Source: Colletes latitarsis
Lineage: Eukaryota; Arthropoda; Insecta; Hymenoptera; Colletidae
Length of the DNA: 64,000 nucleotides
Direction: 5' to 3'
Assembly (NCBI RefSeq): GCF_051014445.1
Contig: NW_027488366.1
Span: forward strand, 25,810,001 to 25,874,000
Every line of letters starts with the position of its first letter. Position 1 is the stretch's first letter. Of the stretch, positions 35,101 through 46,441 are shown in pieces. Under the pieces are notes generated by a model that saw only the letters and a program-made list of their open reading frames with translations, ran no database searches and was not told the DNA's origin. A program made the translations under genes and the position numbers.

Positions 35101-36239
35101 AAGTATGTGAGGAATGCGAAAGTATGAGTCTGATGAGTGAAAATCCCAGGCCTAACCTAGACCTAACATGCGTTATCCTCAAAAATATTGATCGAAACGT
35201 GGTTTAATCGACTGTTTCAGTGTGGTGCCACATTACTATGTGATCCAAACCAGAAAAAAACCCAGGATCTGTTCAACGAGTATGTGAAGTGTACGAAAGT
35301 ATGAGGCTGATGAGGTCAAATCCCAGACCAATCCCAGACTTAACTTGCGTTATCCTCTAAAATATTGATCGAAACCAGGTTTAATCGACTGCTTCAGTGT
35401 GGTACCACATTACTACGTGATCCAAACCAGAAACAGCCCAGGATCAGGTCAACATGTATGTTAAAACTGCGAAAGTATGACCCTGATCAGGGCAAATCCC
35501 AGGCCTAACCTAGACCTAACATGCGCTGTCCTCTAAAATATTGATGGAAACCAGGTTTAATTGACTGTTTCAGTGTTGTACTTCATTACTACGTGATCCA
35601 ATCCAGAAAAAGCCCAGGATCTAGCCATCAAGTATGAGAAATATGCGAAAGTATGAGCCTGCTGGGGGCAAATCCTAGACCTAAGCCAAACCTAACATGC
35701 GTTATCCTCTAAAATATTTATCATGACCAGGTTTAATCGACTGTTTCAGTGTGGTACCACATTACTACGTGATCCAAACCAGAAAAAACCCAGGATCAGT
35801 TCAACAAGTATAAGAAGAATGCGAAAGTATGAGTCTGATGAGTGAAAATCCCAGGGCTAACCTAGACCTAACATGCGTTATCCTCTAAAATATTGATCGA
35901 AACCTGGTTTAATCGACTGTCTCAGTTTGGTACCACATTACTATGTGATCCAAACCAGAAAATAACCCAGGATCTGTTCAACGAGTATGTGAAGTGTGCG
36001 AAAGTATGAGTCTGATGAGGGCTAATCCCAGACCTATCCCAGACCTAACTTGCGTTATCCTCTAAAATATTGATCGAAACCAGGTTTAGTCGACTGTTTG
36101 AGTGTAGTATCACACTACTACGTGACCCAAACCAGAAAAAACCCAGGATCTGTTCAACGAGTATGTGAAAAACGCGAAAGTATGAGCCTGATGAGGGCAA
36201 ATCCCGGACCTATCCCAGACCTAACTTGCGTTATCCTCT
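35101..36239 (+). repeat. GTGTACGAAAG block, copy 1 (pairs with 37217-38380)
   Basis: GTGTACGAAAG (35290), GAAACAGCCCAGGATCAGG (35431), CCCTGATCAGGG, TTGTACTTCAT and TCATGACCAGG (35722) recur at +2,116 bp. From 35811 the offset becomes 2,290 bp, because one monomer was gained in the second copy. The join of GAAACAGCCC to GATCAGGTCAAC is a hybrid of two monomer classes. Confidence 0.8.
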
Positions 36240-36790
36240 ATAATATTGATCGAAACCAGGTTTAATCGACTGCTTCAATGTGGTACCAAATTACTACGTG
36301 ATTCAAACCAGAAAAAACCCAGGATCAGTTCAACAAGTATGTGAAGAATGCGAAGGTATGAGTCTGATGAGTGAAAATCCCAGGCCTAACCTAGACCTCA
36401 CATGCGTTATCCTCAAAAATATTGATCGAAACCTGGTTTAGTCGACTGTTTGAGTGTAGTATCACACTACTACGTGACCCAAACCAGAAAAAACCCAGGA
36501 TCTGTTCAACGAGTATGTGAAAAACGCGAAAGTATGAGCCTGATGAGGGCAAATCCCGGACCTATCCCAGACCTAACTTGCGTTATCCTCTATAATATTG
36601 ATCGAAACCAGGTTTAATTGAATGTTTCTGTGTGGTACCACATTACTATGTGATCCAAACCAGAAAATAACCCGGGATCTGTTCAACGAGTATGCGAAGT
36701 GTGCGAAAGTATGAGTCTGATGAGGGCAAATCCCAGACCTATCCCAGACCTAACATGTGTTATCCTCTAAAATATTTATCAAGACCAGGT
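36240..36790 (+). repeat. GCTTCAATGTGG/TTTAGTCGACTG block, copy 1
   Basis: Contains CTGCTTCAATGTGG (36270), GAAGGTATGAG (36352), CCTCACATGCG (36396), TTTAGTCGACTGTTTGAGTG (36438) and GAGTATGCGAAGTGTG (36690). It recurs at 38707-39610 with the first dimer present twice. Confidence 0.78.
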
Positions 36791-38706
36791 TTAATTGAAT
36801 GTTTCAGTGTGGTGCCACTTTACTACGTGATCCAAAGCAGAAAAAACCGTCGATCAGGTCAACATGTATGTTAAAACTGCGAAAGTATGACCCTGATCAG
36901 GGCAAATCCCAGGCCTAACCTAGACCTAACATGCGCTGTCCTCTAAAATATTGATGGAAACCAGGTTTAATTGACTGTTTCAGTGTTGTACTTCATTACT
37001 ACGTGATCCAATCCAGAAAAAGCCCAGGATCTAGCCCTCAAGTATGAGAAATATGCGAAAGAATGAGCCTGATGAGAGAAAATCCCAGACCTAACCTAGA
37101 CCAAACATGAATTATTCTCTAAAATATTGGTCGAAACCAGGTTTAATTGACTGATTCAGTGTGGTCCCACATTACTACGTGATCCAAACCAGAAAAAACC
37201 CAGGATCCGTTCAACAAGTATGTGAAGAATGTGAAATATGTGTCTGATGAGTGAAAATCCCGGGCCTAACCTAGACCTAACATGCGTTATCCTCAAAAAT
37301 ATTGATCGAAACGTGGTTTAATCGACTGTTTCAGTGTGGTGCCACATTACTATGTGATCCAAACCAGAAAAAAACCCAGGATCTGTTCAACGAGTATGTG
37401 AAGTGTACGAAAGTATGAGGCTGATGAGGTCAAATCCCAGACCAATCCCAGACTTAACTTGCGTTATCCTCTAAAATATTGATCGAAACCAGGTTTAATC
37501 GACTGCTTCAGTGTGGTACCACATTACTACGTGATCCAAACCAGAAACAGCCCAGGATCAGGTCAACATGTATGTTAAAACTGCGAAAGTATGACCCTGA
37601 TCAGGGCAAATCCCAGGCCTAACCTAGACCTAACATGCGCTGTCCTCTAAAATATTGATGGAAACCAGGTTTAATTGACTGTTTCAGTGTTGTACTTCAT
37701 TACTACGTGATCCAATCCAGAAAAAGCCCAGGATCTAGCCATCAAGTATGAGAAATATGCGAAAGTATGAGCCTGCTGGGGGCAAATCCTAGACCTAAGC
37801 CAAACCTAACATGTGTTATCCTCTAAAATATTTACCATGACCAGGTTTAATCGACTGTTTCAGTGTGGTACCACATTACTACGTGATCCAAACCAGAAAA
37901 AACCCAGGATCAGTTCAACAAGTATAAGAAGAATGCGAAAGTATGAGTCTGATGGGTGAAAATCCCAGGGCTAACCTAGACCTAACATGCGTTATCCTCT
38001 AAAATATTGATCCAAACCAGGTTTAATGGACTGTTTCAGTTTGGTACCACATTACTACGTGATCCAAACCGGAAAAAACCCAGGATTAGTTCAACAAGTA
38101 TAAGAAGAATGCGAAAGTATGAGTCTGATGAGTGAAAATCCCAGGGCTAACCTAGACCTAACATGCGTTATCCTCTAAAATATTGATCGAAACCTGGTTT
38201 AATCGACTGTCTCAGTTTGGTACCACATTACTATGTGATCCAAACCAGAAAATAACCCAGGATCTGTTCAACGAGTATGTGAAGTGTGCGAAAGTATGAG
38301 TCTGATGAGGGCTAATCCCAGACCTATCCCAGACCTAACTTGCGTTATCCTCTAAAATATTGATCGAAACCAGGTTTAATCGACTATTTCAGTGTGGTAC
38401 CACGTTACTACGTGATCCAAACCAGAAAAAACCCAGGATCAGTTCAACAAGTATAAGAAGAATGCGAAAGTATGAGTCTGATGAGTGAAAATCCCAGGGC
38501 TAACCTAGACCTAACATGCGTTATCCTCTAAAATATTGATCGAAACCTGGTTTAATCGACTGTCTCAGTTTGGTACCACATTACTATGTGATCCAAACCA
38601 GAAAATAACCCAGGATCTGTTCAACGAGTATGTGAAGTGTGCGAAAGTATGTGTCTGATGAGGTCAAATCCCAGACCATTCCCAGACTTAACTTGCGTTA
38701 TCCTCT
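36791..38706 (+). repeat. Mixed segment including second GTGTACGAAAG copy
   Basis: 36800-37320 has the CCCTGATCAGGG, TTGTACTTCAT, ACATGAATTATTC and AATATGTGTCTG series as in the HOR. 37217-37860 repeats 35101-35744. 38101-38380 repeats 35811-36090. A final pair ends with GTATGTGTCTGATG and GACCATTCCC (38650-38690), a variant also seen near 45690 and in HOR subunit A. Confidence 0.74.
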
Positions 38707-39654
38707 AAGATATTGATCGAAACCAGGTTTAATCGACTGCTTCAATGTGGTACCAAATTACTACGTGATCCAAACCAGAAAAAACCCAGGATCAGTTCAA
38801 CAAGTATGTGAAGAATGCGAAGGTATGAGTCTGATGAGTGAAAATCCCAGGCCTAACCTAGACCTCACATGCGTTATCCTCAAAAATATTGATCGAAACC
38901 TGGTTTAGTCGACTGTTTGAGTGTAGTATCACACTACTACGTGACCCAAACCAGAAAAAACCCAGGATCTGTTCAACGAGTATGTGAAAAACGCGAAAGT
39001 ATGAGCCTGATGAGGGCAAATCCCGGACCTGTCCCAGACCTAACTTGCGTTATCCTCTATAATATTGATCGAAACCAGGTTTAATCGACTGCTTCAATGT
39101 GGTACCAAATTACTACGTGATCCAAACCAGAAAAAACCCAGGATCAGTTCAACAAGTATGTGAAGAATGCGAAGGTATGAGTCTGATGAGTGAAAATCCC
39201 AGGCCTAACCTAGACCTCACATGCGTTATCCTCAAAAATATTGATCGAAACCTGGTTTAGTCGACTGTTTGAGTGTAGTATCACACTACTACGTGACCCA
39301 AACCAGAAAAAACCCAGGATCTGTTCAACGAGTATGTGAAAAACGCGAAAGTATGAGCCTGATGAGGGCAAATCCCGGACCTATCCCAGACCTAACTTGC
39401 GTTATCCTCTATAATATTGATCGAAACCAGGTTTAATTGAATGTTTCTGTGTGGTACCACATTACTATGTGATCCAAACCAGAAAATAACCCGGGATCTG
39501 TTCAACGAGTATGCGAAGTGTGCGAAAGTATGAGTCTGATGAGGGCAAATCCCAGACCTATCCCAGACCTAACATGTGTTATCCTCTAAAATATTTATCA
39601 AGACCAGGTTTAATTGATTGTTTCAGTGTGGACCCACATTACTACGTGATCCAA
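38707..39654 (+). repeat. GCTTCAATGTGG dimer, tandem duplicated (353 bp)
   Basis: 38721-39073 and 39074-39426 are near-identical dimers (CCTGTCCCAG near 39028 against CCTATCCCAG near 39381). The second continues into GTTTCTGTGTGG and GAGTATGCGAAG, as 36601-36790 does (+2,819 bp). Confidence 0.82.
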
Positions 39655-40275
39655 ACCAGAAAAGCTCAAGATCTAGCCATCAAGTATGAGAAATATGCGA
39701 AAGAATGAGCCTGATGGGAGCAAATCCCAGACCTATCCCAGACCTAACTTGCGTTGTCCTCTAAAACATTGATGGAAACCAGGTTTAATTGACTGTTTCA
39801 GTGTTGTACTTCATTACTACGTGATGCAATCCAGAAAAAGCTCAGGATCTAGCCATCAAGTATGAGAAATATGCGAAAGAATGAGCCTGATGAGAGCAAA
39901 TCCCAGACCTATCCCAGACATAACATGCGTTATCCTCAAAAATATTGTTCGAAACCTGGTTTAATCGACTGTTTCAGTGTGGTACGACATTACTATGTGA
40001 TCCAAACCAGAAAATAACACAGGATCTGTTCAACGAGTATGTGAAGAAAGCGAAAGTATGAGTCTGATGAGGGCTAATCCCAGACCTATCCCAGACCTAA
40101 CTTGCGATATCCTCTAAAATATTGATCGAAACCAGGTTTAATTGACTGTTTTATTGTGGTACCACACTACTACGGGATCCAAACCAGAAGAAACCCAGGA
40201 TCTGTTCAACGTGTATGTGAAGAAAGCGAAAGTATGAGTCTGATGAGGGCTAATCCCAGACCTATCCCAGACCAA
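39655..40275 (+). repeat. Relative of the HOR B-specific cassette
   Basis: Collinear with 50395-51015 at +10,740 bp: AAAGCTCA(A/G)GATC, AACATTGATGG, ATATTGTTCG, AAATAACACAGG, GAAGAAAGCG, TTGCGATATCC and TGTTTTATTGTGG in the same order. It diverges at about 40275. This is the closest internal relative of the central part of subunit B. Confidence 0.78.
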
Positions 40276-40640
40276 ACTTGCGTTATCCTCTAAAATATTC
40301 ATCGAAACCAGGTTTAACCGACTGTTTCAGTGTGGAACCACATTACTACGTGATCCAAACCAGAAAAAACCCAGGATCAGTTCAACAAGTATGTGAAGAA
40401 TGCGAAAGTATGAGTCTGATGAGTGAAAATCCCAGGCCTAACCTAGACCTAACATGCGTTATCCTCAAAAATATTGATCGAAACCTGGTTTAGTCGACTG
40501 TTTGAGTGTAGTATCACAATACTACGTGACCCAAACCAGAAAAAACCCAGGATCTGTTCAACGAGTATGTGAAAAACGCGAAAGTATGAGCCTGATGAGG
40601 GCAAATCCCGGACCTATCCCAGACCTAACTTGCGTTATCC
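40276..40640 (+). repeat. GGTTTAACCGAC / TTTAGTCGACTG dimer
   Basis: One dimer of the type found at 7.73-8.04 and 33.79-34.1 kb, here with ATATTCATCG (40294) and TATCACAATAC (40510). Confidence 0.7.
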
Positions 40641-41352
40641 TCTAAAATATTTATCCAGAACAGGTTTAATTGAATGTTTCTGTGTGGTACCACATTACTA
40701 TGTGATCCAAACCAGAAAATAACCCGGGATCTGTTCAACGAGTATGCGAAGTGTGCGAAAGTATGAGTCTGATGAGGGCAAACCCAGACCTATCCCAGAC
40801 CTAACATGTGTTATCCTCTAAAATATTTATCAAGACCAGGTTTAATTGATTGTTTCAGTGTGGACCCACATTACTACGTGATCCAAACCAGAAAAAACCC
40901 AGGATCCGTTCAACAAGTATGTGAAGAATGCGAAAGTATGAGTCTGATGAGTGAAAATCCCAGGCCTAACCCAGACCAAAGATGCTTTATCCTCTAAAAT
41001 ATTTATCCAGAACAGGTTTCATTGAATGTTTCAGTGTGGTACCACTTTACTACGTGATCCAATCCAGAAATAGCCCAGGATCTAGCCATGAAGTATGAGA
41101 AATATGCGATAGTAAGAGCCTGATGAGGGCAAATCCTAGACCTATCCCAGACCTAACTTGCGTTATCCTCTAAAATATTGATCGAAACCAGGTTTAATTG
41201 ACTGTTTCAGCGTGGTACCACATTACTACGTGATACAATGCAGAAACAGCCCAGGATCTAGCCATGAAGTATGAGAAATATGCGAAAGTATGAGCCTGAT
41301 GAGGGCAAATCCTAGACGTAACCCAGACCTAACATGCGTTATCCTCTAAAAT
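40641..41352 (+). repeat. Four-monomer block, copy 1 (pairs with 44691-45402)
   Basis: Recurs at +4,050 bp. Both carry TTATCCAGAACAGGTTTAATTG, GAGTATGCGAAG, GGGCAAACCCAGACC (a 3-bp shortening), GATGCTTTATCC, GCGATAGTAAGA and CCTAGACGTAACC. Differences are single bases, for example GACCAAAGATG (40975) against GACCTAAGATG. Confidence 0.82.
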
Positions 41353-41429
41353 ATTTATCAAGACCAGGTTTAATTGAATGTTTCAGTGTGGTACCACATT
41401 ACTACGTGATCCAAACCAGACAAAAATAC

Positions 41430-42540
41430 CCAGGATCCGTTCAACAAGTATGTGAGGAATGCGAAAGTATGAGTCTGATGAGTGAAAATCCCAGGCCTAA
41501 CCTAGACCTAACATGCGTTGTCCTCAAAAATATTGATCGAAACCTGGTTTAATCGACTGTTTCAGTGTGGTACCACATTACTATGTGATCCAAACCAGTA
41601 AAAACCCAGGATCTGTTCAACGAGTATGTGAAGTGTGCGAAAGTATGAGTCTGATGAGGGCAAATCCCAGACCTATCCCAGACCTAACATGCGTTCTCCT
41701 CTAAAATATTTATCAAGACCAGGTTTAATTGATTGTTTCAGTGTGGACCCACATTACTACGTGATCCAAACCAGAAAAAACCCAGGATCCGTTCAACAGG
41801 TATGTGAAGAATGCGAAAGTATGAGTCTGATGAGTGAAAATCCCAGGCCTAACCTAGACCTAACATGCGTTATCCTAAAAAATATTGATCGAAACCTGGT
41901 TTAATCGACTGTTTCAGTGCGGTACCACATTACTATGTGATCCAAACCAGAAGATAACCCAGGATCTGTTCAACGAGTATGTGAAGTGTGCGAAAGTATG
42001 AGTCTGATGAGCGCAAATCCCAGACCTATCCCAGACCTAACATGCGTTATCCTCTAAAATATTTATCAAGACCAGGTTTAATTGATTGTTTCAGTGTGGA
42101 CCCACATAACTACGTGATCCAAACCAGAAAAAACCCAGGATCCGTTCAACAAGTATGTGAAGAATGCGAAAGTATGAGTCTGATGAATGAAAAAACCAGG
42201 CCTGTCCTAGACCTAACATGCGTTATCCTCTGAAATATTGAGCGAAACCAGGTTTAATGGACTGTTTCAGTGTGGTACCACACTACTACGGGATCCAAAC
42301 CAGAAAAAACCCAGGATCTGTTCAACAAGTATGTGAAAAACGCGACAGTATGGGCCTGATGACGGCAAATCCCAGACCTATCCCAGACCTAACTTGCGTT
42401 GTCCTCTAAAATATTGATGGAAACCAGGTTTAATTGACTGTTTCAGTGTTGTACTTCATTACTACGTGATGCAATCCAGAAAAGCTCAGGATCTAGCCAT
42501 CAAGTATGAGAAATATGCGAAAGAATGAGCCTGATGAGAG
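41430..42540 (+). repeat. 1.1-kb block flanking the HOR on the left (pairs with 57799-58908)
   Basis: About six monomers repeated at +16,369 bp on the far side of the HOR region. Shared rare variants: AACCAGTAAAAACCC, CAACAGGTATG, CCTAAAAAATATTG, CAGTGCGGTACC, CAGAAGATAACCC, GAGCGCAAATCCC, CACATAACTACG and GAATGAAAAAACCAGG. Two of its monomers form a 353-bp dimer duplication (41635 and 41988). Confidence 0.87.
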
Positions 42541-42789
42541 CAAATCCCAGACCTATCCCAGACCTAACTTGCGTTGTCCTCTAAAACATTGATGGAAACC
42601 AGGTTTAATTGACTGTTTCAGTGTTGTACTTCATTACTACGTGATGCAATCCAGAAAAAGCTCAGGATCTAGCCATCAAGTATGAGAAATATGCGAAAGA
42701 ATGAGCCTGATGAGAGCAAATCCCAGTCCTATCCCAGACCTAACATGCGTTATCCTCAAAAATATTGTTCGAAACCTGGTTTAATCGAC
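42541..42789 (+). repeat. Linking monomers before A0
   Basis: AACATTGATGG and AAAGCTCAGG monomers continue from the left block, then ATATTGTTCGAAACC joins a TGTGGCACCAC/TACATGAACC monomer at about 42800. The right-hand copy of the block (58.9 kb) follows a different monomer. Confidence 0.68.
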
Positions 42790-44690
42790 TGTTTCAGTGT
42801 GGCACCACATTACTACATGAACCAAACCAGAAAAAACCCAGGATCCGTTCAACAAGTATGTGAAGAATGCGAAAGTATGAGTCTCATGAGCGAAAGTCCC
42901 AGACCTAACCTAGACCTAACATGCGTTATCCTCTAAAATATTGATCCAAACCAGGTTTAATGGACTGTTTCAGTGTGGTACCACTTTACTACGTGATCCA
43001 AAGCAGAAAAAACCCTCGATCAGGTCAACATGTATGTTAAAACTGCGAAAGTATGACCCTGATCAGGGCAAGTCCCAGGCCTAACCTAGACCTAACATGC
43101 GCTGTCCTCTAAAATATTGATGGAAACCAGGTTTAATTGACTGTTTCAGTGTTGTACTTCATTACTACGTGATCCAATCCAGAAAAAGCCCAGGATCTAG
43201 TCCTCAAGTATGAGAAATATGCGATAGAATGAGCCTGATGAGAGAAAATCCCAGACCTAACCTAGACCTAACATGAATTATTCTCTAAAATATTGGTCGA
43301 AACCAGGTTTAATTGACTGATTCAGTGTGGTCCCACATTACTACGTGATCCAAACCAGAAAAAACCCAGGATCCGTTCAACAAGTATGTGAAGAATGTGA
43401 AATATGTGTCTGATGAGTGAAAATCCCGGGCCTAACCTAGACCTAACATGCGTTATCCTCAAAAATATTGATCGAAACGTGGTTTAATCGACTGTTTCAG
43501 TGTGGTGCCACATTACTATGTGATCCAAACCAGAAAAAAACCCAGGATCTGTTCAACGAGAATGTGAAGTGTGCGAAAGTATGAGGCTGATGAGGTCAAA
43601 TCCCAGACCAATCCCAGACTTAACTTGCGTTATCCTCTAAAATATTGATCGAAACCAGGTTTAATCGACTGCTTCAGTGTGGTACCACATTGCTACGTGA
43701 TCCAAACCAGAAAAAACCCAGGATCACTTCAACAAGTATAAGAAGAATGCGAAAGTATGAGTCTGATGGGTGAAAATCCCAGGGCTAACCTAGACCTAAC
43801 ATGCGTTATCCTCTAAAATATTGATCCAAACCAGGCTTAATGGACTGTTTCAGTGTGGTACCACATTACTACGTGATATAAACCAGAAAAAACCCAGGAT
43901 CTGTTCAACAAGTATGTGAGAAACGCGAAAGTATGAGCCTGATGAGGGCGAATCCCAGACCTATGCCAGACCTAACTGGCGTTATCCTCTAAAATATTGA
44001 TCGAAACCAGGTTTAATTGACTGTTTCAGTGTGGTACCACATTACTACATGAACCAAACCAGAAAAAACCCAGGATCCGTTCAACAAGTATGTGAACAAT
44101 GCGAAAGTATGAGTCTCATGATCGAAAATCCCAGACCTAACCTAGACCTAACATGCGTTATCCTCTAAAATATTGATCCAAACCAGGTTTAATGGACTGT
44201 TTCAGTGTGGTACCACTTTACTACGTGATCCAAAGCAGAAAAAACCCTCGATCAGGTCAACATGTATGTTAAAACTGCGAAAGTATGACCCTGATCAGGG
44301 CAAATCCCAGGCCTAACCTAGACCTAACATGCGCTGTCCTCTAAAATATTGATGGAAACCTGGTTTAATTGACTGTTTCAGTGTTGTACTTCATTACTAC
44401 GTGATCCAATCCAGAAAAAGCCCAGGATCTAGCCATCAAGTATGAGAAATATGCGAAAGTATGAGCCTGCTGGGGGCAAATCCTAGACCTAAGCCAAACC
44501 TAACATGCGTTATCCTCTAAAATATTTATCAAGACCAGGTTTAATTGATTGATTCAGTGTGGTCCCACATTACTACGTGATCAAAACCAGAAAAAACCCA
44601 GGATCCGTTCAACAAGTATGTGAAGAATGCGAAATATGAGTCTGATGAGTGAAAATCCCGGGCCTAACCCAGACCTAAGATGCTTTATCC
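42790..44690 (+). repeat. A-like subunit A0 (pairs with 46487-48387)
   Basis: Collinear with subunit A1 at +3,697 bp from about 42,800 to 44,790, so it overlaps the next block by 100 bp. It has A-specific elements: ATATAAACCAG with GAGAAACGCG, GAACAATGCG with CATGATCGAAAATCCC, a second CCCTGATCAGGG monomer (44290), CCTGCTGGGGGC, GATTGATTCAG and GATGCTTTATCC. It differs from A1 at several sites (GCGATAGAATG near 43222, GGCTTAATGG near 43834) and is probably the parent-type copy. Confidence 0.82.
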
Positions 44691-45402
44691 TCTAAAATAT
44701 TTATCCAGAACAGGTTTAATTGAATGTTTCTGTGTGGTACCACATTACTATGTGATCCAAACCAGAAAATAACCCGGGATCTGTTCAACGAGTATGCGAA
44801 GTGTGCGAAAGTATGAGTCTGATGAGGGCAAACCCAGACCTATCCCAGACCTAACATGTGTTATCCTCTAAAATATTTATCAAGACCAGGTTTAATTGAT
44901 TGTTTCAGTGTGGACCCACATTACTACGTGATCCAAACCAGAAAAAACCCAGGATCCGTTCAACAAGTATGTGAAGAATGCGAAAGTATGAGTCTGATGA
45001 GTGAAAATCCCAGGCCTAACCCAGACCTAAGATGCTTTATCCTCTAAAATATTTATCCAGAACAGGTTTCATTGAATGTTTCAGTGTGGTACCACTTTAC
45101 TACGTGATCCAATCCAGAAATAGCCCAGGATCTAGCCATGAAGTATGAGAAATATGCGATAGTAAGAGCCTGATGAGGGCAAATCCTAGACCTATCCCAG
45201 ACCTAACTTGCGTTATCCTCTAAAATATTGATCGAAACCAGGTTTAATTGACTGTTTCAGCGTGGTACCACATTACTACGTGATACAATGCAGAAACAGC
45301 CCAGGATCTAGCCATGAAGTATGAGAAATATGCGAAAGTATGAGCCTGATGAGGGCAATTCCTAGACGTAACCCAGACCTAACATGCGTTATCCTCTAAA
45401 AT
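44691..45402 (+). repeat. Four-monomer block, copy 2 (pairs with 40641-41352)
   Basis: Follows A0 directly, where A1 and A2 instead switch at about 48510 to AATATGTGTCTG sequence. It diverges from copy 1 at about 45403 (ATTGATCG against ATTTATCA). Confidence 0.82.
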
Positions 45403-46441
45403 ATTGATCGAAACCAGGTTTAATTGACTGTTTCAGTGTGGTACCACATTACTACATGAACCAAACCAGAAAAAACCCAGCATCCGTTCAACACGTATGT
45501 GAAGAATGCGAAAGTATGAGTCTGATGAGTGAAAATCCCAGGCCTGACCTAGACCTAACATGCGTTATCCTCTAAAATATTGAGTGAAACCAGGTTTAAT
45601 CGACTGTTTCAGTGTGGTACCACATTACTATGTGATCCAAACCAGAAAATAACCCAGGATCTGTTCAACGAGTATGTGAAGTGTGCGAAAATATGTGTCT
45701 GATGAGGTCAAATCCCAGACCATTCCCAGACTTAACTTGCGTTATCCTCTAAGATATTGATCGAAACCAGGTTTAATCGACTGCTTCAGTGTGGTACCAA
45801 ATTACTACGTGATCCAAACCAGAAAAAACCCAGGATCTGTTCAACGAGTATGTGAAGAAAGCGAAAGTATGAGTCTGATGAGGGCTAATCCCGGACCTAT
45901 CCCAGACCTAACTTGCGATATCCTCTAAAATAATGATCGAAACCAGGTTTAATTGACTGTTTTATTGTGGTACCACACTACTACGGGATCCAAACCAGAA
46001 GAAACCCAGGATCTGTTCAACGAGTATGTGAAGAAAGCGAAAGTATGAGTCTGATGAGGGCTAATCCCAGACCTATCCCAGACCTAACTTGCGATATCCT
46101 CTAAAATATTGATCGAAACCAGGTTTAATTGACTGTTTTATTGTGGTACCACACTACTACGGGATCCAAACCAGAAAAAACCCAGGATCTGTTCAACAAG
46201 TATGTGAAAAACGCGAAAGTATGAGCCTGATGAGGGCAAATCCCAGACCTATCCCAGACCTAACATGCGTTATCCTCAAAAATATAGATCGAAACCTGGT
46301 TTAATCGACTGTTTCAGTGTGGTACCACATTACTATGTGATCCAAACCAGAAAATAACCCAGGACCTGTTCAACGAGTATGTGAAGTGTGCGAAAGTATG
46401 AGTCTGATGAGGGCAAATCCCATACCTATCCCAGACCTAAC
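45403..46441 (+). repeat. Segment before the 29-mer HOR
   Basis: About six monomers. AAAATATGTGTCTGATG with GACCATTCCC (45690) matches the A tail (48510). It is followed by two TTTTATTGTGG/TTGCGATATCC monomers resembling B (45.9-46.2 kb), with AATAATGATCG at 45929. It ends with CCCATACCTATCCC (46421) before the first A monomer. Confidence 0.72.
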
